Assembly (NCBI GenBank): GCA_903813345.2
Contig: CAIIXF020000007.1
Location: 39,230,671-39,294,670 of the forward strand
Origin: Owenia fusiformis
Taxonomy: Eukaryota; Annelida; Polychaeta; Sabellida; Oweniidae
Direction of reading: 5' to 3'
Length of the DNA: 64,000 nucleotides
A program made the position numbers and the translations under genes. This document shows positions 13,001-28,000 of this stretch, piece by piece. Every line of letters starts with the position of its first letter. Position 1 is the first letter of the stretch. Below the pieces are notes generated by a model. That model was not told the DNA's origin and searched no databases. It saw only the letters and a list, made by a program, of their open reading frames with translations.

Positions 13001-16000
13001 GTAAGTATTGTACTTTTACAAAAGTTGTTTATACCTTCAGTCAAAAGTATTTGTGAATATTATGATAAGTGGTGGTCTCCATATTTTACCATGTTAAATG
13101 GCTGGGGAAAATCTTGAAATTTATTTCCCATGTTTGATTAAGTCATTAGATTGCTTAGTCATGCTAAAAAAAGACACGGACCACTCATTTGCCATTGTCT
13201 ATTCCGTTCACTCAATGTTTAACCCGGGGGTGTACTGTAGCCAAATTTCTGCTGGTGAAATATTTAACACCTGGCAGAAGTATGGGCTACATTGAACCCC
13301 GAAATGATATTAGGCATCACAACTTGAGAATCCAGACTGTATGCAACACAACGAGTCATAATACACACACAAATACTTGTGATATTTTGAGGGTTTACTC
13401 ATTTCTGTAGTTGTTTTTGTGTTTGTGTGTTTTTGTGGGAAGTAAGCACTTAACACTCTCCAAATGAAGTCTGAAAATAATGGGTTGATCGATCGGTCTT
13501 TGAACCGCAAGGCCAAAATTACGGAGAGATTTTCCTCGAGACTTGATTGTGACTGTTATGAATTCTACTGACATTAACTTACTAAGTGAACTTTATTTTC
13601 TATAGAGATTTTAATAGAAATGTCTGCCTTATCCGTATATCATGATTTTCATCCTTAAAACTCGACTCACTCCAACTCGATAACAAGAAAATAGAAACCT
13701 GAACCTCAGCGAGGAAATTACGCTCTTAAAATAGATTGAAAGAAGAAGGTGCTCATATTCATTTTCATTTTTTACGTAAGTTAAAGCCATGTGTTAGGAC
13801 TGGTCAGGAAATGATGTTTTGTAATAGGTCTACCTTTTCACCCTTCTTCTATTAACAAAGAAAGAGAAGCCTTTGTTTGTCACTGGGCATGAGGCTTTTT
13901 GAGACATTTGATTTTGTAGAAATACATTTATTCAGACTTTTCCAAACTGAAAGGTGCCAAGGGCTAATGATACACCATACGTCATAATTTGGGCAAAACT
14001 TTGACCAGTCAAAAAATAACTACCTCAGAGTGTTTCAGTGTGACCAAGAACGAATTTGTCTAAGCACATAACGTTATTTCTCTCATTGAATACTATTTTG
14101 TCTTTTGTTTCACTTCTTCATAAATATATATTTAGATTATATTCTTTTTGTATCATAGCATTGTTATTTTAGTTGATTGGTTAAAATCACAGTTTTTTAA
14201 CCTTTTGAATTATGAAACACATGTTTTTCAATAAAATTGCATTAACATCTAATGAAAAAAAGCAATAAGCAATTTGATTCAGAAATTATGTAAAACAATA
14301 AACACTGCGAAAAAAAACTAAAAAATATTAGTCAAAGTCATACACAGCTATGTATATAGAAGTTCTTTGTGCATTTAGGCCTAAATCTATGAATCAATTG
14401 TACTTAACGTGACTTTTATACCTGTACTCTGGAGGCGGGGGAGTGTTACAAACAGAAATCTTTGATTTAAAATTCCTACATCCTTGTTGTATACCTACAT
14501 GATAGCTTTTAAAGACCAATTACAATACATGTTTTGTGAGTCACATTTTCTTTCAAAATATGTGCTATTATTAATTCATCTTGGATTACCACTGTATGAA
14601 GTTTTCATGATTCAAACTGGAAAACAACTAATTGTTAGTGTTGTCGCGATGTGCCATAATCGTACATCGATGCATCGGCAATTTTCAGTAGTAAACATCG
14701 ATGCACATCGCGATGTACATCGAGAAAAAGTTCAAGAAAAGTGCACTGAAATACCGAACGCTAATGCACTAAAATATCGAACAGAACAAATTAATAAGAG
14801 TACGCTGGTACATCCGGGAACATAGTAACGGTGAAATGAAAGTAAAGTAATTTTTTTAGATTAATGGTTCATTTCGACTAGCTAAAACAGTTTTAAAGCG
14901 AAAGAATATCAGAAAACATTTGAAAATGAAATAAGACATGAAAAAAGGTAAGCAATTTGCGTCAAAACTAGAAAAACAGCAACTCCACGGAGTAGCAAAT
15001 CCCACCGAACAAAACATGTTTTGATAAAAAAATTGAGCCAAATTCATCCACTGGTATTTGAATTATCAAAGATTATGTCTTTATGAAACATGGTTGCCAT
15101 TTTGAAATTCAGCTGTCATCTTTAGATTTCTTCTTTAGCAGAGAATGTCCGTTCAATGGTATCTGGGTTATCAAAGATTACTTTTATAATGAAAAATGGC
15201 AGCCATTTTGAAATTCAGCTATTGCCTTTGAAATTTCTTCTGAAGCAGATCTCCTTTTTCCCTAAACATCAGCATATAAAATTGGAACCAAATCCATCCA
15301 CTAATTTATTTTTGAGCAGAACTTCTTTGTCTCTAGGCATCGGCATATAGAATTTGAAAATAAATCCGTTAACTGGTATTTGAGTTATCAAAGGTTACGT
15401 TCTTTTATGAAAAATGGCGGCCATTTTGAAATTTAGCTACCACCTTGAAAATCCCTTCTCGAGCAGAGCTCCTATGTCCCTAGGCATCATCATGTAAAAT
15501 TTGAACCAAATCCATTCAATGGTAATTGAGTTATCAAAGATAATGTTTTTTTATGAAAAATGGCCGCCATTTTGAAATTTAGCTGCCATCTTGAAAATCC
15601 TTTCTTGAGCAGAGCTCCTATTCCCAAGGCATCAGCATCTAACATTTAAACCAAATACATTCAATGGTATTTGAGTTATCAAAGATAACATTTTTTTATG
15701 AAAAATTGCCGCCATTTTGAAATTTAGCTGCCATCTTGAAAATCCTTTCTTGAGCAGAGCTCCTATGTCCCTAGGCATCAGCATCTAAAATTTGAACCAA
15801 ATCCATTCAATGGTCTTTGAGTTATCAAAGATAACGTTTTTTTACGAAAAATGGCCACCATTTTGAAATTTGGTGGCCATCTTGAAAATGTCTTCTTGAG
15901 CAAGGGTCCTTTGTACCAAGGCAACAGCATATAAAATTTGAACCAAATCCATCCACTAGTATTTGAGTTATTAAAGATTATATTTTTTCCGAAAAATGGC

Positions 16001-19000
16001 CGCCATTTTGAATTAAGCAGCCATATTGAAAATTCCTTCTCGAGCAGAGGTCCTACACCCATAAGGCATAAGCCTATAAAATTTGAATGAAATCCGTCAA
16101 CCAGTATTTGAGTTATTGCCCGGACACACGAACAGACGAACGGACGGACGGACGGACGAACGGCTTTTCTATATCCCCTCGAACTTCGTTCGGTGGGATA
16201 ATAAGATAAGAAAGGGCGATTTTTAGCAAATTAAATTTTTTTTAAAAACATCGATGTTTTGTGTCAGACATCGATGCATCGCCTGAACCAGCTTTGGCGA
16301 TGTATATCGCGATGTATCGATTAATCGCGACAACACTACTAATTGTATGTTAGTCTTGAATCTGTTATTTTCACTAAAAATTGCATGGCCTTGTTTACTT
16401 TGTGTAGTTTATGTAGTTCTATAGTTTAGTAATGATTTGCCTTATTCATACCCAAAGCCTTGAAACTAACTTTTTTCCCACTACCAAAATAGCTACTTAG
16501 CCAAATTTTCAGGTAGTATTCTGCTTCCCCCAGGTAGAAGTGTATTAAAATCACATACTTGCAGTCTTGCACATGTACTACAAGTTCAATAATGTTGGTT
16601 TAAAGATATTCAACAATATAAAATCTTCATTTCCTCGAAAGTGTCACAATTTTTGGACCAAAAGCAAGATGGCCAAAGATGCTTCGAGGATTGTGATTGG
16701 TTCACTGTTACAACCCGCGTGATATAAACATCTTCAGTTTTGGTGCATCAATGCAATAATTCAATAAATACATTATTGTTTATGAATATAAATATGTTTA
16801 TTATGAATATAGCAAGGCATTCAGAGATCAGTTTTTATATCATGAGACTATTCCTAGAAGAAGGTAATGCAAATAATTACTATTGGAAGTAACAGGTAGT
16901 CATTCTTGTGGGAAGCTGAATGTTAAACCCCCGTCTAGCCCATAGCATTAGAATAACATGAATATATATTAATTATAAAAATTGTTACACTTTCTTCAAT
17001 ATCTGAAATAGCCACATTGCTATGAAATTTCACTCCCAACTATAGACAAACAAACATATTGGGTTACCAATTATAGAGATGATGTGTGTTCAGTAAATTA
17101 TTATATCATCTTTGGTTTTAGAAAATATTTGATATCTGATGATCTAAGGTGAGATGAGATAATATGGCTTAACAATGAAGAATATGAAAAGATGAAATAC
17201 AGTACAATTGACATACAGTACTTATACAATTGAGGCAATTCTGTTCGTGAATGAACCTTTCAAAGGTGTCTGAAGGGGTTTTGTGCACCCCTACCCAAAG
17301 TCTTGCCTCTTTGGAAAATAAGCCTATGGGGGGTTTTAATCCAAAATTATATCTACCAACCAACAATGTATTCTTAAGATCATACAACCAACACCTTTAA
17401 CATATGAATTGACAGTTAGAATAAATATTGAATTATGCTTCTGAATGTAAAAATATCACGGGTTACCAAAACCATCCACCTTTGCAGAATTTCTTCTATA
17501 AGGTAGATAATATACAATCGTTGACCTCTCCAGAGGTCAACTGGCAAAATTGTGTACCGATAGTGTTTTGTTTACCCACATTGATCTGTGAAACTAAATA
17601 AACATTAAAATAGAAATCTGTATCCTTTCAGCACTAGATGAAGAGGAACGCCTCAATGAAAGTGCTGATTTTGAGAGTGTGGACACGATTGAGACCCCAA
17701 CACTGGAGGGCATAGATCAAGTCCAGACTCCAAGTATAGGAAGCAACTCGGTCTTCTCAGCAGGTAGGCTTCAAATCATTTACAAGAAAACCTGTTTAAG
17801 TGGAACACCTTTGGTACCTAAAATAGTGTTCCATTTGGGAGGTGTTCCACTTACAGAGGTTCATGTTACATTAAGTTAAAATGGGTAACTGGACTTTGAA
17901 AGTGTTACGCTCATGGAGGAATTCCACTTACGATGGTGTTTCACTTACAATGGTGTTCCACTTACAATGGTGTTCCACTTACAATGATGTTCCACATACA
18001 ATGGTTTTTCACTTACGATGGTGTTCTACTTGCAATGGTGTTATACTTACAATGGTGTGTTCAACTTACAATGGTGTTCCACTTACAATGGTGCTCCACA
18101 TACAATGGTTTTTCACTTACGATGGTGTTCTACTTACAATGGTGTTATACTTACAATGGTGTGTTCCACTTACAATGGTGTTCCACTTACAATGGTGCTC
18201 CACTTACGATGGTGTTCTACTTACAATGGTGTGTTCCACTTACAATGGTGTTCCACTTACGATGGTGTTCTACTTACAATGGTTTTCACTTACGATGGTG
18301 TTCTACTTACAATGGTGTTCCACTTGAAATGGTGTCTACTTGCAATGGTGTTCCACTTACAATGGTGTTCTACTTACAATGGTGCTCCGCTTACAATGGT
18401 TTTTCACGTACGATGGTGTTCTACTTACAATAGTGTTCCACTTACAATGGTGTTCCACTTACAATGGTGTTCTACTTACAATGGTGTTCTACTTACAATG
18501 GTGCTCCACTAACAATGTTTTTTCACTTACGATGGTGTTCTACTTACAATGGTGCTCCGCTTACAATGGTTTTTCACGTACGATGGTGTTCTACTTACAA
18601 TAGTGTTCCACTTACAATGGTGTTCCACTTACAATGGTGTTCTACTTACAATGGTGTTCTACTTACAATGGTGCTCCACTAACAATGGTTTTTCACTTAC
18701 GATGGTGTTATACTTGCAATGGTGTTCCACTTAAAATTGTGTTCCATTTACAATGGTGTTCCACTTAAAATGGTGTCTACTTACAATGGTGTTCCACTTA
18801 CAATTGTGTTCCACTTACAATGGTGTTCCACTTATAATGGTGTTCCACTTATTATGGTGTTCCAATCAGAGGTTTTACTGTCTAATAAAAGGGTGTAAAT
18901 CTACAAGTTTTAAAGGAAATTTGATAGTTTATGTTATTTGTCTCCATCTTAATTGTTTAATTGGAAACATCCTCCTAAGCAGGTGTACAGAATCCGTACC

Positions 19001-22000
19001 TCCTTCTTCCCCCCTGCTATAAGCAGTTAGCATTTCCCCGATTAAGAACTCGCAATTTGATTAGCTGTCGCAACACTGCGATAGCAATCATGTATACGTC
19101 ATCGGCGCATAATTAGATCACGTGATTCAGTTTAATCGGGCGCGTCCAAATTGGTTATAGCAGAGGGTAAAAAGAAAGAAGATAGTCTGGATTTTGAAGC
19201 CCTGTGATCGGAGGATGAATTGGAAAAGACTAACCTCCTTTTATCATGTTTTGCCCCATACTCTCTTGTGCCTCAACATGGTTTTCTTGCTTTAAAGATA
19301 TAAATTTATATGCACATGTGATACTATTTTGGTTGAAAAATGAAAGCGAAAGTGATTATATATTTATTTCTTCATTAAACATCCATTTGTTTTGTACTAC
19401 ATAGACTTATTTTGGCGATTCACTTACACAGCAACATCTATTAGTAAAAATCATTGCTGACACCCACTTTTTGCTTTTTCTTAAAACCAGACATCAGACA
19501 TAACTAGTGTTGTACTTCTATATTTCTAAGAATACCTCAAATGTCAGGGTTGTGTAAGATTATTTACGCCATGAGCACTTTTTCGTAACATTACCTGCAC
19601 GCTATTGGAAATCGTTATTGGAAGCTTGCGAACAAATCCAGCACATGAGTGCCCCCCCCCCCCCTGCGTGCCTGACATTGATGTTCCAATTGAGTCTTTT
19701 CTATTATTTCTACTAATGTACATCTGCTTCAGGATTGAATTACCTCAGTATTATTATGATGGTCTCTAAAAATATGTTTTACATTTAAATGGATGAAATG
19801 TATACTCTTGTTTATTGTACATTTACATCAGACTTTCTTCTTAGAAATATGGGCTTTGGGGTAAATCAGAAATTATGCATGCTATAAGAGTGACGAACTC
19901 TAGGAATTATATAAAGAGGTCGGTGTCCCATTTGAACAAATGTTCGTTTGAACTTTGAACTGCTTATGTTACTATTCCATCTTAGACAACATAAATGTTG
20001 ATAGTCCTTATGTAATCTAGGAGCAAGGATGAAAATTCTTAATACTGTAAATCGTATATAATAGTCGTTTTGGCAGCATTCTATGTTAGGGGGAAGTTTT
20101 GGAAACTTGTAACTTGATTAAACCTCATTAACCTCATTAAATTTCGATTCATGTTCAAGAAATATGATTTCTAAAATTCAAATTTATGAATTTCATTTAA
20201 CACATTCATTTATAGAATTGACCAATATAGTACATCAAGTAGTTATAATATATTCATAAAACATTTTCATATTCAACATGAAATACTAACAAATGACATT
20301 TTCAGAGACACCAGTTCAGTCTCCGCCTACTCCTATTGATGAGCTGTCAGCGCGGGAAGAATGGGAGGAGCAACAACAATATCGGCCTGTACAGATAGGT
20401 CAGCGGCAGTATCAAGTGGACATGAAAATCATCGAAGCTTACAAGAAAGTGGTTTCTCATGGAGGTAAGATATCAAGGAGAATTGACTCCCAGCATTCTC
20501 TCAAAATCTTCTATTGACTGGCATTGAACAATTTGGTAATAATATTACTATTATGTTCATCTCCGGATAAGCACTGATACACCCAATTACTAAGGGTGTC
20601 GAGTGCATATGCTTTGTACATTCCATTGTTATATTATCATGAAATAAATAAATAAAAAATTTAGTCTGGAGATAAACATAATGGTATTATGATTACCAAA
20701 ACGGTGCATGCCAGTCAGTTGAAGATTTGGAAGGAATCTTGGTTGGTAATGATGCTTTATAAGACATTGTAATTCAGATGGATCAATCATTTATTCAAAT
20801 GTCATGGTTTTTATTCGCTAAATATATCATGAATTGAAAAGATATCTACTTAAAACTATAAAATAATGACACACCAGGGATATTATTACCATTACTATAT
20901 AGATTATAACATATTTATATATATGTCTGTAATTAGTGAGGTGAAAAACCAGTTCTTGCATGTAAAAAGCTTGTGAATTGAAGAAATGTTATTTCATTTA
21001 TAAAATATTATTGCACCTGTGGCTCTATTTCATGTACTGCATTTATGTAACTTACTATTGCAATATTATTAAGTTATTGAGTGATTTGAAGTGCAATACA
21101 GGATATATTCTGCTTGAGAAATCCTGTGTTGGAACAAGACAGAGTCGAGTGCCAATACAGAATATCGAAAGCAGAATTCTGTATTGCAATTCAAATCATT
21201 TTATAACATTTTTATCATGTGATACTAGGCCAATACATTTTACTTAAGAGATAATCCCTATGAAATATTCTGTATTCTCTGTATTGCTACTGGGATTGTC
21301 CCCTCCATACCAATGTTTTCTGTGTTGCTATGGAGATGATCAATGGGGATAATCTCAGTAGCAATACGGATTGGTACAGCACAAGAACTGACCAATCAGA
21401 GGGCTTCATTTACAGAGCATACAATTATACAGCATATGAGGTGTGAAAGAACATGAATGACATACACATAAGAATGTTTCCATTTATTAAATATGTTGCT
21501 TGTTGCTAAAAAGTATATGTGGTGTGTCACATCGAGTATCTAGCTCTTCAAAAGGTTTTAAGTTTCACTTGAATCTTAACTGTGTCAATTTAGAGGAAAT
21601 AGCTGTTCTACACAGTAAAAGGACAAATGTGTTTTATTGTCTCGACTATGGATAATATTGAAACTAATGGATGAATAACGATCGATCAAATCGATTCGAA
21701 GTCAATCATTGCTATAATACCAGTGAATCAAGTAACTGTTTTGCCTTATGTACATTCAATATGCCACGGGTATATGTTTTCATTTATATACAGTTATGAT
21801 AAAGCATATACATAATGACATAGTGTTTTTGAAAGTGATGCCATTTTGATATATTGTGTATCTGATATTTTTAGGTTGCTATGGAGATGGTTTCAGTGCC
21901 ATTATAATCCTCTGTTCAACTCTAAAATTGATACCATTTTGATATGTTGTATATCTGATATTTGTAGGTTACTATGGGGATGGGTTCAATGTCATTATAA

Positions 22001-25000
22001 TCTTCTGTTAGACTCTGGAATCGATACCATTTTGATATGTTGTATATCTGATATTTGTAGGTTACCATGGAGATCGGTTCAATGCCGTTATAATCCTCTG
22101 TTGGACTCTGAAATTGATACCATTTTGATATGTTGTATATCTGATATTTGTAGGTTACTATGGAGATGGGTTCAATGTCATTATAATCTTCTGTTAGACT
22201 CTGGAATCGATACCATTTTGATATGTTGTATATCTGATATTTGTAGGTTACCATGGAGATCGGTTCAATGCCGTTATAATCCTCTGTTGGACTCTGAAAT
22301 TGATACCATTTTGATATGTTGTATATCTGATATTTTTTAGGTTACTATGGAGATGGGTTCAATGCCATTATAATCCTCTGTTTGACTCTGAAATTGATAC
22401 CATTTTCATATGTTGTATATCTGATATTTGTAGGTTACTATGGAGATGGTTTCAATGCCATTATAATCGTCTGTTCGACTCTGAAATTGATACCATTTTG
22501 ATATGTTGTATATCTGATATTTGTAGGTTACTATGGAGATGGGTTCAATGCCATTATAATCTTCTGTTGGACTCTGAAATTGATACCATTTTGATATGTT
22601 GTACATCTGATATTTGTAGGTTACTATGGAGATGGGTTCAATGCTATTATAATCTTCTGTTGGACTCTGAAATTGATACCATTTTAATATGTTGTATATC
22701 TGATATTTTTATAATTTTCAGTTGACTCTAAAATTGATACCATTTTGATATGTTGTACATCTGATATTTGTAGGTTACTATGGAGATGGTTTCAATGCCA
22801 TTATAGTCCTCTGTAGTTGTTACCTACCAGACAAAAGTATGACTAACTACCAGAACATTATGGATAATCTGTTCTTGTAAGTGATAATTAAAATAATCGC
22901 TGTCTTCTGACGCCATCATATGACGCAGAACACTGTAATTTATTGTACAATAAAACCTGTATAATCCAGAGACCTTTCTGATCTGAAAACATCTTGATGT
23001 TAGACATTGTTTCTTTTCACGTTAGATTATGGTTTTGGGATATATAGGGTCTACTTTTCTTATGACAGATTTACACTTACAGTTTGCTTTTCTTGTTGGG
23101 TTTCTTTAAAGTTTTTAGTCACCCTTCCCTTTGGCATTTGTGCTTATATATTCAATGTTAATTAATTTTAGTCCCACATTGTTATAGCTTCCAACCTTTC
23201 TATATATTATATTATAAGGTGGTCATTTCTGTTTTTGGTACGATATTGTTCAGTGAGTTCTGTTTTTACTTAAAGGTTTATACCATACATTTGGTATTAC
23301 AGATTTCTGAATATTATATGTGTGGTTCTATTTCTACTTCTATTTTTACTGGTATGAAATAATGTTCTTTATGTGTCTTGTTTGAGATTCGTAGTTTATT
23401 GATCTGTTGTAAGACCTGCACTAATACATTTAGAATATCTTTCTGTATCTGATTTGATACTAATTTGGTTGACATATCATACCTGACCTTGGATCCCATT
23501 ATTTATCGTAATAGTTTCAACATTGTTTATTAAGGTTCAGCAGAGGTTTTTGAACGGACATTCACCTTGTAAGCCCTATACTAATGATACTATGTAATCT
23601 TAGAATATGAGATTGATATTAATTAATTGGTTCAACATATTAAATTTGACTCCTGTAGAGGTGTTTTTGTTACATATGTGATCTGAAATATTAAATCTGA
23701 CTTCCATACAATTGCTATTGCTATATTAAGTCTAATACATGAATATTACCTAACTGCTAGATATAATCCACTTTGTTCACCTACACTCTAAGTGACTTGC
23801 ACATCTTTACAAAATGTCTGCTTGGATTGTTCAGTCGAAAATTATATTTCATTTACTGTCAACTTTTGTGTTTGATTAAAGAGAATCAGTTCCATTACTG
23901 CGTATTATGTACCATACTGATATACCATGTGAAAGCTTATATATATATTTTAAAATCTAATTTTCTTATTTCCAGGTATGTTGTCAGTACGCTTGAGCTA
24001 TTAGTCGTGGATGACTACATGATTGTCTATTTCCATGGATCCGCCCCCAAAAGCAAAATCCCCTCGATGATGTGGCTCAAAAAATGTTACGACATTATCG
24101 ACCGAAGGTAACTTCTGGTATTCTTAAAGAATCAGCATAAAATTCCATAAAATGAATTTTTAATTTATATCTTATTACAACTAGCTTATTACAACTAGGA
24201 AAAGTGTACTATTATATAAAGAAAAAGATGAACATATTTTTGCCTCTTTTCAAATCTCTGAGTACATAAACCCTTAATTAGTACTTAAACCCTGGATTAT
24301 ATTTAACTTATTGTTCCTCACAGGTTAAAGAAGAACTTAAAGGGTCTGCTTCTTGTCCATCCAACTATGTGGCTAAAGGCATCTGTCATGATGTCCAAAC
24401 CATTTATCAGGTACAAGATGCTTTAACATTAAGATATTTAGATTAAACAAAGCAATATGACAATTTATTAAATTGAACTTCCTTTTTGATGTCATCAATT
24501 TTTGTTGTGATGTCATCAATAGTTGTTGTGATATCATCAATTGTTGAGACTATTACTTGTGAAATTCATTGATTAGCCTCCACATTTCCTGAAATAAAAA
24601 AATTAACGCAATTTGTGTATTATTTTCAGCTCAAAATTTAACAAGAAGCTACAGTATATCAGGACCTTAGATGAATTAAGGGGAAAGATTCCTATGGAGT
24701 ACATCTATGTGCCCGATGAGATTAAACTGTAAGTAAATGGCTTTACTCACTTTAAAATACAGTACCTTATTCAGAAATGTAGAGAAAAGATCCAGGCCAT
24801 AATGATTTTATTGTATGATTTTGTCTATATACACTATTCATAAAATTAGAAATTAAGACATTAGTCGATTGGCTTTGTCACGTCAATAATTATTATAGTG
24901 ATAATTTTGTCATATTTGCCTTGATTCTCTTACTCATAATTGTTCAACATAGACAAGATGTGAAATATTTACTGTTATGTATAAACAACAGTGATTCAAA

Positions 25001-28000
25001 TATAAGAGAATAGTTAAAAGTAATGCGATCAATTTATTAGTAATGGAATATATTCTTTACATTACAATGGTTACCTGCTTGCATGTAAATTTAAATATTG
25101 ATTAATTAGATTCATTCCCAAAAATATACTTGTATATATAACCATAGCTTTGTGTTTTAAATGTAATTGGAAAGTTATTTTTAGCATGAACTAACATCCT
25201 TTTCTAGTTTAGTTTGCATGAATCTCAGCATGAAATTAACAACTTTGTTTCTTGTCATGAATTCATGAACCTTGTCATGGTTTTCTATAGCAGGAAGTGG
25301 GCTTAGAATGTAGCACTAAAAGGTTTGTTCAGTTAGGGCATAGGCATTAAGAGGCTTATATTGTTTTTTTATTAAGGCTGTTGCTTGTGTAAGAATTATA
25401 TAAGTTAAGAAATTTTATATGCTGCAGATAGGTTTACTTAAGCAGTATGGTTTTAAATTTCTTGTTTGATTAATTCCTAAAAGTTCCAACAATATGTGGC
25501 AAATTCAGATACTATCAAAGGTAACAAAGGATGGGAAGTTGAAATTCAATAGGGCAAACATGCCTTGTCTCAAAAAAACACGAGCTCATGATGCTCTAAA
25601 TTTATATAACCTATTAATAATGTTTGTTACGAAATCATGAAAAATGATCCTGAAAAAGATTAAATGTTTTATATGTAGTTGTTGGATTATCCTAACATTA
25701 AAACACAGGTGCTCTTTAGGATTGTAATGCTAGTAGGAGTAGGATTAAGCACATCATCAAAAGAAAAAAAACATATTTGATCATAGAAAGTGAAACAAAT
25801 ATATCCTTTATGCAATAAAAAAAATGAAAAAAACATCCTCAAAAGAAATCTAGGGAGCTCACTGAGTAAAAATAGATTATCATTCTTTTGTTTTTTCTAG
25901 CTTCATTACTTTTTACAGAAGTTGAAAAGTAAAATGAGGAAATCTATCAGCAATATAACAAATAAGAATCCATGTCCTTACGCCTTGTATGAAATCTTTC
26001 TTAACTCCTATGCTTCAAAGGTATGTGATCTACATTGTATGGATATAGGTGAATAAAAAATGTAGATATCATCAAACCAATAGCGCTATGGATGTTTACT
26101 AGTTACAGGGGCAATAACGCAGATGCGAGTAGGTAGTTACCAGTTTCGCCACCAGGTGGCTTGTTCGGGTCAGATAACATGGCGGGTATAGTAGAAAGTT
26201 CCCTTTAACTTAAATTACATCCGTTTTAGTGGTTCAATTTTTATTTAACCCTTATGTATCTAATAGTTATGCAAATTAAAAGATGTCCAGTAAAAGAAAA
26301 TGTTATCTGTCCAATACAATAAAAGATATTTCACTTTTTGTGATTTTGTAACATGGGGTCTACGAGGAATCAACCGAGCTAGAAGTCACATTTTCAAAAA
26401 AAAATTAATTTTCAAAGTTGATAAACAATTTTCGAAATTATTTTTCTAGATCTACTTTTACATGTAGATTTCAAATATGACATCACTTTGACTGAATTTT
26501 GAAATATTTGATGACGTAAATCAAGATATTTTTATTCGCATCTAGTCTATTATATTTTCTCACTTTTATGATTGGAATGATGCAAATAATCAAGTTTTAC
26601 TGTTCTACATTGTAAATTTTTACTCAAAATTTTCTCCACATTAAATCCAGAAGTCTCATTCTCGATTTATTAATTTAAATTACACGATGAAGAAAGTCTA
26701 AAAATATATAATTATACTAGATATTTGTCCTTTCTGAACATAATATTTGCAGAACTGCTTTCACCATCCCAATAAATGAAGCTCGGTAGGGATAAAGTGA
26801 AGTCCTCCATCCATCTGTCCATCTGTCAGTCAGTCAGTATGAATTGTGCCTTTGAAACTCCTAAATCTGTGAATGGTCACCCAAAATTTTAAATCAGTGG
26901 AAATTCTGATATATTTCTTACTACGTTAGATCATTGTTTTGGGATATATAGGGTCTACTTTTCTTATGACAGATTTACACTTTTCTTTTCTTTTTGGGTT
27001 TCTTTAAAGTTTTTAGTCACCCTTCCCTTTGGCATTTGAGCCATTATATTCTAATGTATGAATTTTCATATCTGCCAATAAATTAATTAAGGGTAGAGTA
27101 GATAATAAATATTACATTGTGACATATACAAATTCATAAATGTAGTATGTATGTATATATTTATTGCCCTTTATATAAAAGAGATGCATGTATACATATC
27201 AATTTTCAATTCAATTCAATTTCAAAATAATTTATAATTTATATACATATTAGTGTTCATTGGGATTTGCTACTCTGTGGAGTTGCCAATTTAAAATTCC
27301 TGGATATTTTCAAAATACACTACCCTTCAGATTCTCAATGTTTCTCAAAAATTGTTTTGTATGCAAGCCATTCTTGATTAGAGCACATACAAATGTAGAT
27401 ATAAAACAAGAAATGAACAATATGTCCTTATGTACAGTTTTTCAAATGTTCTTTATTTTACATATCTTATACTAATGACGATAACAGCAATAGCATTTTC
27501 TCAGTTCTTTCCTTAAATCATCACTCTTGATGTAACTTATAATGGGAATAATATTATATGTAATAAACATAATATGTATATGCATATGGCCGATCCATGT
27601 GGGTAGCTTTGCATATGGCACCCCATTGATTTCTTGTCCCTCTCGCCATGATATGAAACTCAGCGCGATCATATGCATTAATGAGATTAGAAGCACGACT
27701 AGCGAGTTGATGACAATCATCCTGTATTCCTTCACGAGGAGCATATGAGCGTCTTCCATCCTTTTCACATTTGTGTTGGGAATTTTGATTGTTTTCTTTT
27801 TTGTTATATCTTCCTTCGCATTTAGGTTCGTACCAGCCAGATGAGATATCGTGAATGATGTCTCTGCGATTGTGTTCTTGATTGAGCTAGTTGAATGGGA
27901 CGATAAGCTTGTCTCTCCTATTGTTTTTGGGATTGTGCTTTTTGTGTGAATCATTTGTGTTTTCTTGGCTGATTTCTTCATTTCTTTATTCAGAGATTCA

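Noticed and set aside
14856-16062. Short minus-strand open frames with [11 protein letters not shown]-like phrases
   Set aside because: They come from the pearl-like core repeats (GGCCGCCATTTTG) and recur with every copy.
17881-18734. Overlapping open frames in all three plus frames encoding Cys/Trp-rich repeat proteins
   Set aside because: They are produced by the 17-bp satellite, which cycles through all frames without making stops; no splice or start context supports them.
21846-22725. Open frames on both strands of repeated Cys/Trp or Tyr-rich sequence
   Set aside because: By-product of the 93-bp array (31 codons per unit) copied from intron plus exon 7 sequence.
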